This document shows, one piece after another, positions 16,692 to 25,189 of a stretch of DNA of 64,000 nucleotides. The translations under genes and the position numbers were made by a program. The notes under the pieces were generated by a model. The model made no database searches. It saw only the letters and a program-made list of their open reading frames with translations, and was not told where the DNA came from. The DNA is from Oceanobacillus senegalensis. GTDB taxonomy: Bacteria; Bacillota; Bacilli; Bacillales; Amphibacillaceae. Where the stretch lies: NCBI RefSeq assembly GCF_900176885.1, contig NZ_LT839648.1:559049-623048 (forward strand), in the 5' to 3' direction. Numbering within the stretch: the stretch's first letter is position 1; every line of letters starts with the position of its first letter.

Positions 16692-17129
16692 TTGTATTAT
16701 TCTAATCCATACTTGGCTTATCCATATTATTATCCGCACGGAATGGCTAGGATACCTGTTCCTATGTATGTGGGATATGTTCCCCCACACACGAATGGCT
16801 CTTTTCAGCCGTGGGAAAGTGAAAGACAGCAAAGCCAATTTCCACCTGTTAATATTCAAGGGTTGGATGATTCTGTGAAAAGATTCCGTAAGCTAATGAG
16901 GCAGGCTGATTTACTTATAGATAAGTTAGCTGAGGACCGTGAGTTTGCCACAGAACTTGCGAGTGCAGCTCAACAATCAAATCATGAGAGAGTAAATGAA
17001 TTAATTTTATCAACAGGAATTACCATTGATGTTAAAACTACTTTCACTCCGACAGCTATTAGGATTATATTAGATAATTCGGAAGTAGAAGGGGGCTGTT
17101 GTGACCTACTAATCGCACTAAGGTGGTGA
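16692..17129 (+). CDS. Tyr/Pro-rich N-terminus protein, YuzC-like
   Basis: TTG 16692 lies 7 nt after GGGGAGG. The 145-residue product opens with a Tyr/Pro-rich, coat-like stretch (YYSNPYLAYPYYYPHG), then a helical region (SVKRFRKLMRQADLLIDKLA) and a conserved-looking end, CCDLLIALRW. It recalls the small YuzC-type proteins of spore formers, but I cannot confirm that. No signal peptide or membrane helix. A strong terminator follows. Confidence 0.7.
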   Translation: MYYSNPYLAYPYYYPHGMARIPVPMYVGYVPPHTNGSFQPWESERQQSQFPPVNIQGLDDSVKRFRKLMRQADLLIDKLAEDREFATELASAAQQSNHERVNELILSTGITIDVKTTFTPTAIRIILDNSEVEGGCCDLLIALRW

Positions 17130-17193
17130 AACCTTCCATACCATTTAAAAGAACGTAGAGAAGTCAATGGATTACTGGGGAATAGAAACGAGG

Positions 17194-17213
17194 ATGGGGC
17201 ATAACTAAATAAA
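17194..17213. repeat. Fragment of the GGGACATAACTAA repeat arm
   Basis: GATGGGGCATAACTAAAT resembles the reverse complement of the right arm of the 24870-25166 element (GACTGGGACATAACTAAAG). It has no partner arm nearby. Confidence 0.4.
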
Positions 17214-17224
17214 CGTTATATTGA

Positions 17225-17262
17225 AACCCTTCAGCTACATAAATGCTGAAGGGTTTCTTTAC
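17225..17262 (+). terminator. Strong terminator
   Basis: The stem AAACCCTTCAGC/GCTGAAGGGTTT is followed by CTTTA. Confidence 0.9.
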
Positions 17263-17450
17263 AAATATTCCTTTATTCCAATTTTATGTTTTTGGTATTA
17301 TAAAACAGTTCTTAGATGATAAACTGATGCGTACTTTAGATATATTATTTTATATAATAAGGTTTACTCTAACCAAATGACGTGTACGAAATGGTAATAA
17401 GCAAGGAGCGCTTGCATGAAAAAGTCCACATGATGTATGCAGTTTGAACT

Positions 17451-19274
17451 TTAGATCTTTTTTAAGAAAGGATACGAAAATATTAATCCCAATAAATAAA
17501 AAATTACTAACAAGTAAACGGGAAGTAAATGAATAAAGGTTGTATATCCGATATAAAAATGCGTTCCAATCCCTGCTAAAAAAGCTGGTAAAGCACCTAT
17601 ACATAGTGTATTCCAAATCCAACGTTCTCCTTTTCTAAAACCCCATAAGGAAATCATTAGTACAAGCAACCCAACACTTATAAGGGCACTGCCAAATCCT
17701 GCTCGATCATGTGCGATAACAGGAATTAAGTTAGTACTAATTCTATCTAGCATTTGTGGTGACATGCACAAGAAGCTCAAATCAGTGGATACAAAAACGT
17801 TGGATACACCAATAATGGAAATAACAATTCCACCTACTATGATCAAAAATCCTAGTATGATGAACATGAGCTGCCCGTAAAGCCCATACTTCCATGTCCA
17901 ATCATTTTTTCCGTGACTGGAATATGGAGTTCCTGTTATTCTTTTACCCTCCTTAAAACTAACATAATATATCGGTAATAAGATAAGCCAAAATAAACCA
18001 TGTAGCCAATCAAAGTAACCATAGCCGATAAAAAGAAAGATACCGAGAAACCCTACGATTGCTGCACTGTGAAAAGTAATCCTTGCCCAATGCATCCCAT
18101 ATTTTAATCCATGTCGAGAAAGCTGGATATATAATATTCCTCCAGAAATCATCGTACCAGCTAATGCCATTCGATCATGTGACATAAACGCTAAGATGAG
18201 TGGATTTACCTGTAATATATCCGCTCTGGTTAGTCCGATAAAAGATTCATCATAGGGAAGAATAATACTTGTAAATGCAAAATATAAGGCAATAATTCCT
18301 CCAATTAGGATGGAAAGACCAAACAGAAAAGACCAGTGCCAATTGTGACTTTTGATAGGTTGGACTTTTTCAAATAATAATCTTTCATGAATTCGCTTTG
18401 GTAAACCTGGTCCAGCTTTTACATACCCATCTGTTAACATAAGCAAATCGGTACCGTTGCGAACTAATGTATAAGCATCCTCTGGTGTCTCGACTCCTCC
18501 AGATGTTATAACTGTCACTTCAGGGGAGAGATTCTTAATTTGTTTAACCGCTTTGGTAAGGGATTTATTTGCATTTCCGTCTTCATGCCAGTAACTATCC
18601 CTTGTTTGGCGGGGAGCACAAACGACGATACCATCAATAGATTTATGTTGTATTAATTTTTTCATTTCTAATGTTTTTTCGTTTATTTCATTAGCGGAAA
18701 AAGATACATAAAAAGTACGTTCCAAATTTATATCGCTATTGTCCTGTATTTGCCCACTTGTTCCGATAAAGGCGTCCACAAAAGGTGTTAAATGTTGCAC
18801 AATTATGTTCCATTCATTTCCTTTTATTTGTGAATCTATTCTAGCAAATATGGGAATTCGTATAGTTAGGTTTGTTAATTTTTGAATAGCTAGTTTAAGA
18901 GGAACCTTTTCTTGATGATTAGAAAATAGAATATGATTGTTTTCCCTTATTGGTTCTCTTTGGTTGTTAGGTTTGTTCAACACAATTGGTCCAATCTCTA
19001 TGAATCCAAAGCCTAATTCTTGCAAACCGTTCATACCTGATAAATTAGGATCAATTTGGCTACCTAACCCAATAGGGGAAGGAAACCTAGCATGATTCAC
19101 CTCTTTTTCTATGACTCGTGGGGGCTTCATATGTCCTAAAAAGCCAATAAGCCTCCTACCACCGGGTATAGATGCAAGGCTACTCATAGATTTATGAATA
19201 AATGCTCGGCTTGTTATCGTCCTCATTCTATCCAATAATAGTTTTTTTAGTGGATGATAAGACCAATCTGGCAT
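17451..19274 (-). CDS. DHODH-like TIM barrel fused to a large membrane domain
   Basis: ATG 19274 is 8 nt after AGGAGG, giving 607 residues. Residues 1 to about 310 resemble class 2 dihydroorotate dehydrogenase: SPIGLGSQIDPN, LQELGFGFIEIGPIV and the flavin-phosphate segment ITSGGVETPEDAYTLVRNGTDLL. The motifs that hold orotate and the catalytic Ser (VNxSSPNT in class 2) are replaced by IGTSGQIQDN. The C-terminal 300 residues form about eight membrane helices with an apparent internal duplication: MSHDRMALAGTMIS and IAHDRAGFGSALIS. True pyrD lies in pyr operons; this gene is alone. It may be a flavin-linked membrane oxidoreductase or a catalytically changed paralogue (inference). Confidence 0.75.
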   Translation of the reverse strand: MPDWSYHPLKKLLLDRMRTITSRAFIHKSMSSLASIPGGRRLIGFLGHMKPPRVIEKEVNHARFPSPIGLGSQIDPNLSGMNGLQELGFGFIEIGPIVLNKPNNQREPIRENNHILFSNHQEKVPLKLAIQKLTNLTIRIPIFARIDSQIKGNEWNIIVQHLTPFVDAFIGTSGQIQDNSDINLERTFYVSFSANEINEKTLEMKKLIQHKSIDGIVVCAPRQTRDSYWHEDGNANKSLTKAVKQIKNLSPEVTVITSGGVETPEDAYTLVRNGTDLLMLTDGYVKAGPGLPKRIHERLLFEKVQPIKSHNWHWSFLFGLSILIGGIIALYFAFTSIILPYDESFIGLTRADILQVNPLILAFMSHDRMALAGTMISGGILYIQLSRHGLKYGMHWARITFHSAAIVGFLGIFLFIGYGYFDWLHGLFWLILLPIYYVSFKEGKRITGTPYSSHGKNDWTWKYGLYGQLMFIILGFLIIVGGIVISIIGVSNVFVSTDLSFLCMSPQMLDRISTNLIPVIAHDRAGFGSALISVGLLVLMISLWGFRKGERWIWNTLCIGALPAFLAGIGTHFYIGYTTFIHLLPVYLLVIFYLLGLIFSYPFLKKI

Positions 19275-19504
19275 AGACAACACCTCCTAATCATAATTCC
19301 GCTATGTTTATCCTGTTTTCCATGTCGTTATTTATTTACTACGCTTTTATTCTAGCATGTTAGTAGCAAAAATGGTTTCATTGAGAGAAAAGCGACACAA
19401 ATGATTTACTAATGCTGGCTTTACCGTTTTCGGAGATAAAGATTATCGTAATGGATACGAAGAATTTTTGTTATACTATTAAAAATAGGTATGAAGAGGA
19501 TACC

Positions 19505-19684
19505 ATGATTCATTTAGATGGAAGAAGTTGGGCAGATATGATTGCCATTTTATTCTTAATTTACAGCTTTTACTTCATGCTAACTTTTTTTAATATGTAC
19601 ATAAGAGTAATGAAATTTTTAACGAAACAGGCAAGGAGCAGTAAGTCTGGCTTTGTTGATTCCTGTTTTAATACCTATTGTTAG
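19505..19684 (+). CDS. Small membrane protein, 59 residues
   Basis: ATG 19505 follows GAAGAGGAT at suitable distance. The frame encodes one hydrophobic helix (MIAILFLIYSFYFMLTFF) followed by a basic tail. The open frame extends farther upstream but without a ribosome site. No family recognised. The following 230 bp contain only tiny frames. Confidence 0.4.
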   Translation: MIHLDGRSWADMIAILFLIYSFYFMLTFFNMYIRVMKFLTKQARSSKSGFVDSCFNTYC

Positions 19685-19920
19685 TATTGGATACTCTCCA
19701 TGTTGGAGGTGAATATCTTGAGCAGGATGAGAGTAAACTTCATGAAGCATTTTTGAATATTTGTATATACGTTACTTGGTCAAATTATTGTATTTTAACA
19801 TAATATTTATAGTGATGAAATCATAGACATGATTGGAGTTACTTTTATGACAACATTAAATTGGTTGTTATATGATGGTCAACATCTAAAGAAAGTAAAT
19901 AATAACTAAAGGGGAATAAC

Positions 19921-20532
19921 ATGGAAACTTGGATAACTGATATCATGAACGAATTTGGCTATATGGGGGTATTGTTCCTTATTGCACTAGAAAATATCTT
20001 TCCTCCGATACCATCTGAAGTTATCTTAACGTTCGGAGGATTTATGACAACAACGACCAATCTAAGTATATTTGGTGTGGTTATTTCTGCAACAGCAGGT
20101 TCCGTTGTTGGTGCTATTGTTCTTTATATCATTGGTCTTCAACTGGATGTAGAAAGATTGGAAAAAATAGTAGACAGATGGGGGCATGTTCTTCGTATTA
20201 CAAAAAAGGACGTACATAAGGCGGATGCTTGGTTTGATAAATATGGACCATGGACGGTTTTCTTCTGTCGCTTCATTCCTTTAATTAGGAGTCTGATTTC
20301 TATTCCAGCTGGTATGTCCAATATGAACGTTGGTTTATTTCTATTGTTTACAACATTGGGAACCTTTATTTGGAATATTGTACTGGTGAACCTTGGCGCA
20401 TCCGTCGGCAGCTCCTGGGAAGATATTGTTAATTATATGGACATATACTCAAATGTTATTTATGTGGTATTGTTTATACTTCTTATCGTATTGGTATTTC
20501 TATATTTTAAAAAAAGAAGAAAGAAGAAATAA
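19921..20532 (+). CDS. DedA family membrane protein
   Basis: The 203-residue protein has the DedA/VTT/SNARE-associated core: ENIFPPIPSEVILTFGGFM (residues 23-41), with the re-entrant Pro/Glu motif, and the FFCRFIPLIRSLISIPAGMSNM segment with its conserved Arg and Gly. DedA proteins affect membrane potential, and several act as undecaprenyl-phosphate or phosphatidylethanolamine translocases. A short cotranscribed gene lies 21 bp downstream. The C-terminus is a lysine-rich tail. Confidence 0.92.
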   Translation: METWITDIMNEFGYMGVLFLIALENIFPPIPSEVILTFGGFMTTTTNLSIFGVVISATAGSVVGAIVLYIIGLQLDVERLEKIVDRWGHVLRITKKDVHKADAWFDKYGPWTVFFCRFIPLIRSLISIPAGMSNMNVGLFLLFTTLGTFIWNIVLVNLGASVGSSWEDIVNYMDIYSNVIYVVLFILLIVLVFLYFKKRRKKK

Positions 20533-20553
20533 TGCAAAAGGGGAGAGGATAAA

Positions 20554-20736
20554 TTGAAAGAATGGTGGCGTAGAAAGAAAGCAAAAACGAGAAAAAGTAG
20601 AAAAAGCAGGAGCGATTACACTTTTTTTGACTTTATTTTAGATGTCCTATTTTGGGCACCTGAATTGATTCTTTTTCCCATCAGAATAATCTATTGGTTA
20701 GTTAAAGGAGTTGGAAGGTTTATTTTTGACGTTTAA
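20554..20736 (+). CDS. Basic small membrane protein downstream of dedA
   Basis: TTG 20554 lies 7 nt after GGGGAGAGG. The 60-residue product has a highly basic N-terminal half (KKAKTRKSRKSRS) and one hydrophobic or hairpin helix (LDVLFWAPELILFPIRIIYWLV). It is coupled to dedA by short spacing and shares its terminator, so it may be an accessory of the DedA protein. No family recognised. Confidence 0.65.
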   Translation: MKEWWRRKKAKTRKSRKSRSDYTFFDFILDVLFWAPELILFPIRIIYWLVKGVGRFIFDV

Positions 20737-20760
20737 TTCGTATAAAAATCATCATAAAAT

Positions 20761-20798
20761 AAGAGGCAAACTTACAATAATATAGTTTGCCTTTAAGT
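20761..20798 (+). terminator. Terminator of the dedA operon
   Basis: The stem AGGCAAACT/AGTTTGCCT is followed by TTAAGTG. The T-run is short. Confidence 0.6.
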
Positions 20799-20901
20799 GT
20801 TATTATAAAATTTGCAGCTATGGATACATTTTTATTAAGCTATGCCACGTCCAGCTTTACCACTTAAGCTTTAGCTTGTAAGGGCGCTTTTACTTTTGTT
20901 C

Positions 20902-22188
20902 CTAATCTGCAACAATTTTGACTTTTTTGACCTGATATTTATCCATTTCATCCACAATGAACTGGTATCCATCATGTATAATGGAAGTTCCTACTTTAGC
21001 ATCCAATTCTGTTGCGAAAATCCATCCTCCGATTGTGTCCACATCATTATCTGGAAGATTAATGCCTAATAATTTACTTAAATCATCTAAATGTAACTTC
21101 CCAGATACTACTTTCGTATTTTCATTGATTTCCTCAATCTCAGGTGGTTCATCTTCATCAAATTCATCTCGAATATCACCGACTATTTCCTCAAGAATGT
21201 CCTCTACCGTCACAATTCCTGACGTTCCCCCATATTCATCATGAACGATGGCCATGTGAATACGTTCTTTTTGCATTTTCAAGAGAAGCTGCCTGATAGG
21301 TGTGGCCTCCGATACATGAATGATTGGGCGGATTAAATTCTCAATGTTTGTTGACTGATTTCCGTCTAATTGACTGGTGAAAATCTCTTTTATGTTGATA
21401 ACCCCAAGAATATTATCTTTTTCCCCATCTGCCACAGGATATCTCGTAAATTGTGTGTTTCGTATAATATCGGTATGATTAGATAAACTGTCTTCCTTAA
21501 AGAAACACACCATTTCATTACGGGGAACCATAATTTCTCTTACCGTGGTTTCGTCAAATTCAAAAATATTATTAACATACGTCATTTCGGTAAGATTAAT
21601 TTCTCCATTTTTATAGCTGTCCGTTACAATCATTCGCACTTCTTCTTCAGAATGGGCTGCTTCATGCTCTTTTATTGCTTTAAATCCTAACAAACGTACG
21701 AGTAATTGTGCAGATCCATTTAGTAGCCAAATGAATGGATACATGATTTTATGGAAGAAGATAAGCGGTCTAGCCAGGAGCAATGTCACTTTTTCAGCTT
21801 GTTGTATAGCAATTGTCTTTGGTGCCAATTCACCAATAACGACATGCAAATAGGTTACTAGAATAAAAGCTATGAAAAAGGATAATAAACTTGCGACCGT
21901 TGAATGAATCCCTAATTCTTGAAAGATGGGATTTAATAAACGTTCGACAGTAGGTTCTCCCAACCACCCTAAACCTAGGGCGGTTACCGTTATTCCTAAC
22001 TGACAGGCAGAAAGATAGTCATCTAGATTATCAATCAATTTTTTTGCATAAACTGCACTTTTATTTCCCTCTTCAATCAACTGTTCAATTCTCGTTGAAC
22101 GAACCTTTACAATAGAAAATTCGGTTGCTACAAAGAATGCCGTAAGCAATATCAATATAGCAACCAACATCAGGTTAACAATATCCAA
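20902..22188 (-). CDS. CNNM/CorC-type hemolysin family protein (TlyC)
   Basis: The 428-residue protein has an N-terminal DUF21/CNNM membrane domain (TAFFVATEFSIVKVRSTRIEQLIEEG, GLGWLGEPTVERLL), a CBS pair (TVREIMVPRNEM, HDEYGGTSGIVTVEDILEEIVGDI) and a C-terminal CorC_HlyC domain. Relatives such as MpfA export magnesium or cobalt; the name hemolysin is historical. The start is TTG 22188, whose site AGGGGTG is in the right arm of a hairpin. It is a single gene. Confidence 0.9.
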   Translation of the reverse strand: MDIVNLMLVAILILLTAFFVATEFSIVKVRSTRIEQLIEEGNKSAVYAKKLIDNLDDYLSACQLGITVTALGLGWLGEPTVERLLNPIFQELGIHSTVASLLSFFIAFILVTYLHVVIGELAPKTIAIQQAEKVTLLLARPLIFFHKIMYPFIWLLNGSAQLLVRLLGFKAIKEHEAAHSEEEVRMIVTDSYKNGEINLTEMTYVNNIFEFDETTVREIMVPRNEMVCFFKEDSLSNHTDIIRNTQFTRYPVADGEKDNILGVINIKEIFTSQLDGNQSTNIENLIRPIIHVSEATPIRQLLLKMQKERIHMAIVHDEYGGTSGIVTVEDILEEIVGDIRDEFDEDEPPEIEEINENTKVVSGKLHLDDLSKLLGINLPDNDVDTIGGWIFATELDAKVGTSIIHDGYQFIVDEMDKYQVKKVKIVAD

Positions 22189-22194
22189 TTAGCA

Positions 22195-22220
22195 CCCCTA
22201 TATCCTTAAGATACAAGGGG
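22195..22220 (-). promoter_or_regulatory. Hairpin covering the ribosome binding site of the CorC-type gene
   Basis: CCCCTATATC/GATACAAGGGG forms a stem of about 10 bp with a small loop. On the minus strand the right arm GGGG is part of the site for TTG 22188. A short frame with its own GGAGG (22225-22235) precedes and ends within this hairpin, so translational coupling or attenuation is possible (inference). The rest of the gap to 22671 shows nothing. Confidence 0.35.
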
Positions 22221-22671
22221 TTTTCACCTCCACATTATTCTAAATAAGATTATATGCTATTTTTCCGATGATGATTCAAACAAGGTAAAACATACATGCT
22301 TGAATCAAAAACATATTCTAAACACCTATTCATTTTTACCTTCCCATGTGAATCACCCACTTTCCTACTATTATTATAATCAAATTATGGAATGTAGTCT
22401 ATGATTAATTACATGGACAAACCCAAAGTAAAAATGAATCTAAGCTTATTGATGTAAATACATAGTGGATTAGTCGAAATAAAATACAGAACATAATAAG
22501 GAATTCCTTCATCAACTAGTTGATTTACCACTTTAGACATGCAGGATGGTTCATTTTATCCATTAACATCCATGTGATATCTGGTATTACTTACATTTCT
22601 CTTGAAAATTTATATTATTTCAAAATTAGAGACACCTCATGTAAAATGGTATGTGAGGAGTGTGATAACAA

Positions 22672-23667
22672 ATGAAAGCGCAAGTTATTAAAAGTTTTGG
22701 AGAACCATCCGTTTTTGAGATTGCTGAGGTACCTAAGCCAGAAGTCATTCCAGGGCATGTTGTTATTCAAGTAAAAGCAACAAGTGTCAATCCCATTGAT
22801 ACAAAGGTTCGTAGTGGTGCAGTAGCCGCAGTAGCACCTGATTTTCCGGCAGTACTACACGGTGATGTGGCTGGAGTTGTCGTGGACGTTGGAGAAGATG
22901 TAACCGAGTTTAAAGTCGGTGATGAAGTCTATGGTTGTGCAGGAGGTTTTAAAGGAACAGCTGGTGCACTTGCAGAATATATGCTTGCAGACGTCCAACT
23001 ACTAGCTCCTAAGCCGAAAAATATAACGATGATACAAGCAGCGGCACTTCCATTAGTAACCATTACAGCATGGGAGGCACTATATAACCGTGGAAATATA
23101 CAAAGTGGACAAACAGTGCTTGTTCATGCAGCTGCAGGCGGAGTAGGTCATGTTGCTATTCAACTTGCAAAACTAGCTGGTGCGCAAGTATTTACAACAG
23201 CTTCCTCTGAGGAAAAGTTAAGTATTGGTAAGCAACTGGGAGCAGATGAGGTTATTAATTACCGAGAGCAGTCTGTGGAGCAATATGTAAAGGAACATAC
23301 AGATAATAAGGGGTTCAACGTAGTGTTTGATACAGTCGGTGGCGAAAATCTTGACCGATCTTTTCAAGCTGTAGCAACCTATGGGACTGTATTAGGAATC
23401 GCAGCACGTTCCACACATGATTTGTCAGTACTTCATTCTAAATCATTGTCCTTACATATTACCTTTATGCTTCTAAAGATTATTAATAAGGAGCAAAGAA
23501 AGGATCATGGTAAAATATTACGGGAAGTAACGAGACTTGTAGAAGAAGGAAAAATTCAGCCATTAGTTGATGAAAACATTTTTACTTTTGACCAAGTAAC
23601 AGAAGCTCATACTTTATTAGAATCCAATAAGGCAATAGGGAAGATTGTTTTGAAAAATGAATGGTAG
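22672..23667 (+). CDS. Zinc-independent MDR alcohol dehydrogenase / quinone oxidoreductase
   Basis: This 331-residue medium-chain dehydrogenase/reductase has the Rossmann motif VLVHAAAGGVGHVAIQLAKL (residues 145-164), an N-terminal GroES fold (ATSVNPIDTKVRSGA) and FDTVGGENLDRSF. The Cys ligands of zinc-containing members are absent, which places it with the NADPH quinone oxidoreductase-like group. The substrate is unknown, probably enones or quinones. Start ATG after GTGAGGAGTG. It is a single gene with a terminator. Confidence 0.9.
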   Translation: MKAQVIKSFGEPSVFEIAEVPKPEVIPGHVVIQVKATSVNPIDTKVRSGAVAAVAPDFPAVLHGDVAGVVVDVGEDVTEFKVGDEVYGCAGGFKGTAGALAEYMLADVQLLAPKPKNITMIQAAALPLVTITAWEALYNRGNIQSGQTVLVHAAAGGVGHVAIQLAKLAGAQVFTTASSEEKLSIGKQLGADEVINYREQSVEQYVKEHTDNKGFNVVFDTVGGENLDRSFQAVATYGTVLGIAARSTHDLSVLHSKSLSLHITFMLLKIINKEQRKDHGKILREVTRLVEEGKIQPLVDENIFTFDQVTEAHTLLESNKAIGKIVLKNEW

Positions 23668-23698
23668 GGACAGTACTTTTGATTTGTTCATAAATGAT

Positions 23699-23730
23699 GC
23701 GATTGTTCAGTTGGAACAGTCGCTTTTTTA
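23699..23730 (+). terminator. Terminator
   Basis: GCGATTGTTC/GAACAGTCGC stem with a TTTTTT tail, about 30 bp after the MDR gene. Confidence 0.88.
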
Positions 23731-23858
23731 AAACAAAAAATGAGGATAATGAAACAGATAGTATTGATTATTTCACACATTATCTTTATGATTACGATAA
23801 ACTATTCCATACTGATTGATTGTACCATAGGAAGTCAGCGAAATAAGGATGATTTTAT

Positions 23859-24086
23859 TTGCTAAAAGTATTAAGAATTATTTTAGGAGTTATTATTATT
23901 TTCATTTCAGCATATGGTCTCATTACAAAAAATCTTGAATATCAGCCATTTACGATGCTTTTCGTAAGCTTCATGATGTTGGTAATGGGCTTAGAAGAAT
24001 TCCAAAAAGGAAGAAAAGGATATGGCTGGCTTGGAATAATTGTATCTATTTTTGTGTTTTTTGTATCTAATCAAGGATTTTATTAA
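23859..24086 (+). CDS. DUF3953 small membrane protein
   Basis: TTG 23859 lies 6 nt after AAGGATGA. The 75-residue product has three hydrophobic helices and the DUF3953 pattern: LRIILGVIIIFISAYGL, a central PFTMLFVSFMMLVMGLEEF (residues 28-46) and KGYGWLGIIVSIF. Function unknown. Confidence 0.8.
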   Translation: MLKVLRIILGVIIIFISAYGLITKNLEYQPFTMLFVSFMMLVMGLEEFQKGRKGYGWLGIIVSIFVFFVSNQGFY

Positions 24087-24145
24087 AATAGATGGATAGG
24101 TGCTTTTACATATGTTTAGGCTGATGAAATAAAGGGGGAATCAGT

Positions 24146-24856
24146 TTGAGTAAACCATACATTGAAAAACTATTAATAGGAAAAGTAAAACAAGTGGGAA
24201 ATCCAAATGCTACCAATCGAATGGATCGGCAATGGGAGAGCGGTATTTTTAAAAATAGTGTAGATGATAAAGTATGGCTTAGTAAAACGGGATTAACAGG
24301 GGATGAAGTAGCGGATAAGAAAAACCATGGTGGACCGGAAAAGGCAGTCTTTGCGTATTCAATAAAGCATTATGACGTTTGGAAGAAGGAACTGAATATA
24401 GACGATATTGGTATTGGTGCAATGGGGGAGAATATAGCTGTCAACTACATGGATGAGGACACCGTGTGTATAGGGGATACGTATCAATTTGGTGATTCTA
24501 TTATCCAAGTATCTCAACCACGTAGACCATGCTGGAAACCTGCGCGCCGTTTCCGTACGATGGATTTTGCTTTACGTATCCAAAATACAGGAAGAACAGG
24601 ATGGTATTTCCGCGTACTGAAGGAAGGATTTGTTCAGGGGGAAATAGGGTTAACATTACTAGAACGACCATATCAACAATGGACCATTGCGAAATGTAAT
24701 GAAGTGATGTATAAGAAAAAGGATGATTTAATGCTTGCTAAAGAACTCCATGATTGTGATCTTCTAGCCCCAAATTGGAAGAAAACTCTAACGAAGCGAT
24801 TAGTAGGGCAGGATTCTTCAAGTGAGAAGCGTGTTTATGGACCAAATAAAGGATAA
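24146..24856 (+). CDS. MOSC domain protein (YiiM-like)
   Basis: TTG start after GGGGGAATCAG. The 236-residue protein has the MOSC core (GDEVADKKNHGGPEKAVFAY, GAMGENIAV) with the conserved Cys in QPRRPCWKPARR near residue 132 and a 3-alpha C-terminal domain. MOSC proteins bind the molybdenum cofactor through that Cys; YiiM reduces N-hydroxylated compounds. Probably a cytosolic detoxification enzyme. Confidence 0.9.
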   Translation: MSKPYIEKLLIGKVKQVGNPNATNRMDRQWESGIFKNSVDDKVWLSKTGLTGDEVADKKNHGGPEKAVFAYSIKHYDVWKKELNIDDIGIGAMGENIAVNYMDEDTVCIGDTYQFGDSIIQVSQPRRPCWKPARRFRTMDFALRIQNTGRTGWYFRVLKEGFVQGEIGLTLLERPYQQWTIAKCNEVMYKKKDDLMLAKELHDCDLLAPNWKKTLTKRLVGQDSSSEKRVYGPNKG

Positions 24857-24869
24857 GTTGGGGGTGAAA

Positions 24870-25166
24870 GAGACTGGGACAAAAGTATTCACTCTAAACA
24901 AAAGACGAACGTTATTGGTGGATAAAAACCGCTCCGGAAATATACTTCGCGCACCTTAGGGCGGCTGATGAGCCCCCTTCGTGCTAACGCACTGCGGTGT
25001 CTCACCTAGGCCTCTCATCCCGCAGGACAAGGAACGCTTCGGCAGCGAATCATCGCACGCATAAAATTGGTTTGTATTTTTAAGGAGTCTTCGTATATTT
25101 CCTTCGCTAGTGTGAGGAAATGTTTGGATTTGGATTAAATACTTTAGTTATGTCCCAGTCTCTTTT
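24870..25166. repeat. Composite palindromic repeat, about 300 bp
   Basis: Complementary ends GAGACTGGGACAAAAGTATT and AATACTTTAGTTATGTCCCAGTCTC bracket an interior that is much richer in GC than its surroundings, with CGCTCCGGAAATATACTTCGC and GGCGGCTGATGAGCC blocks. No frame of note. The ends match the arms at 6818-6934, so a family of elements is present. Its position between convergent genes would let it act as a terminator. Confidence 0.65.
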
Positions 25167-25189
25167 CATGATTAGGTCAATCAAGACTA

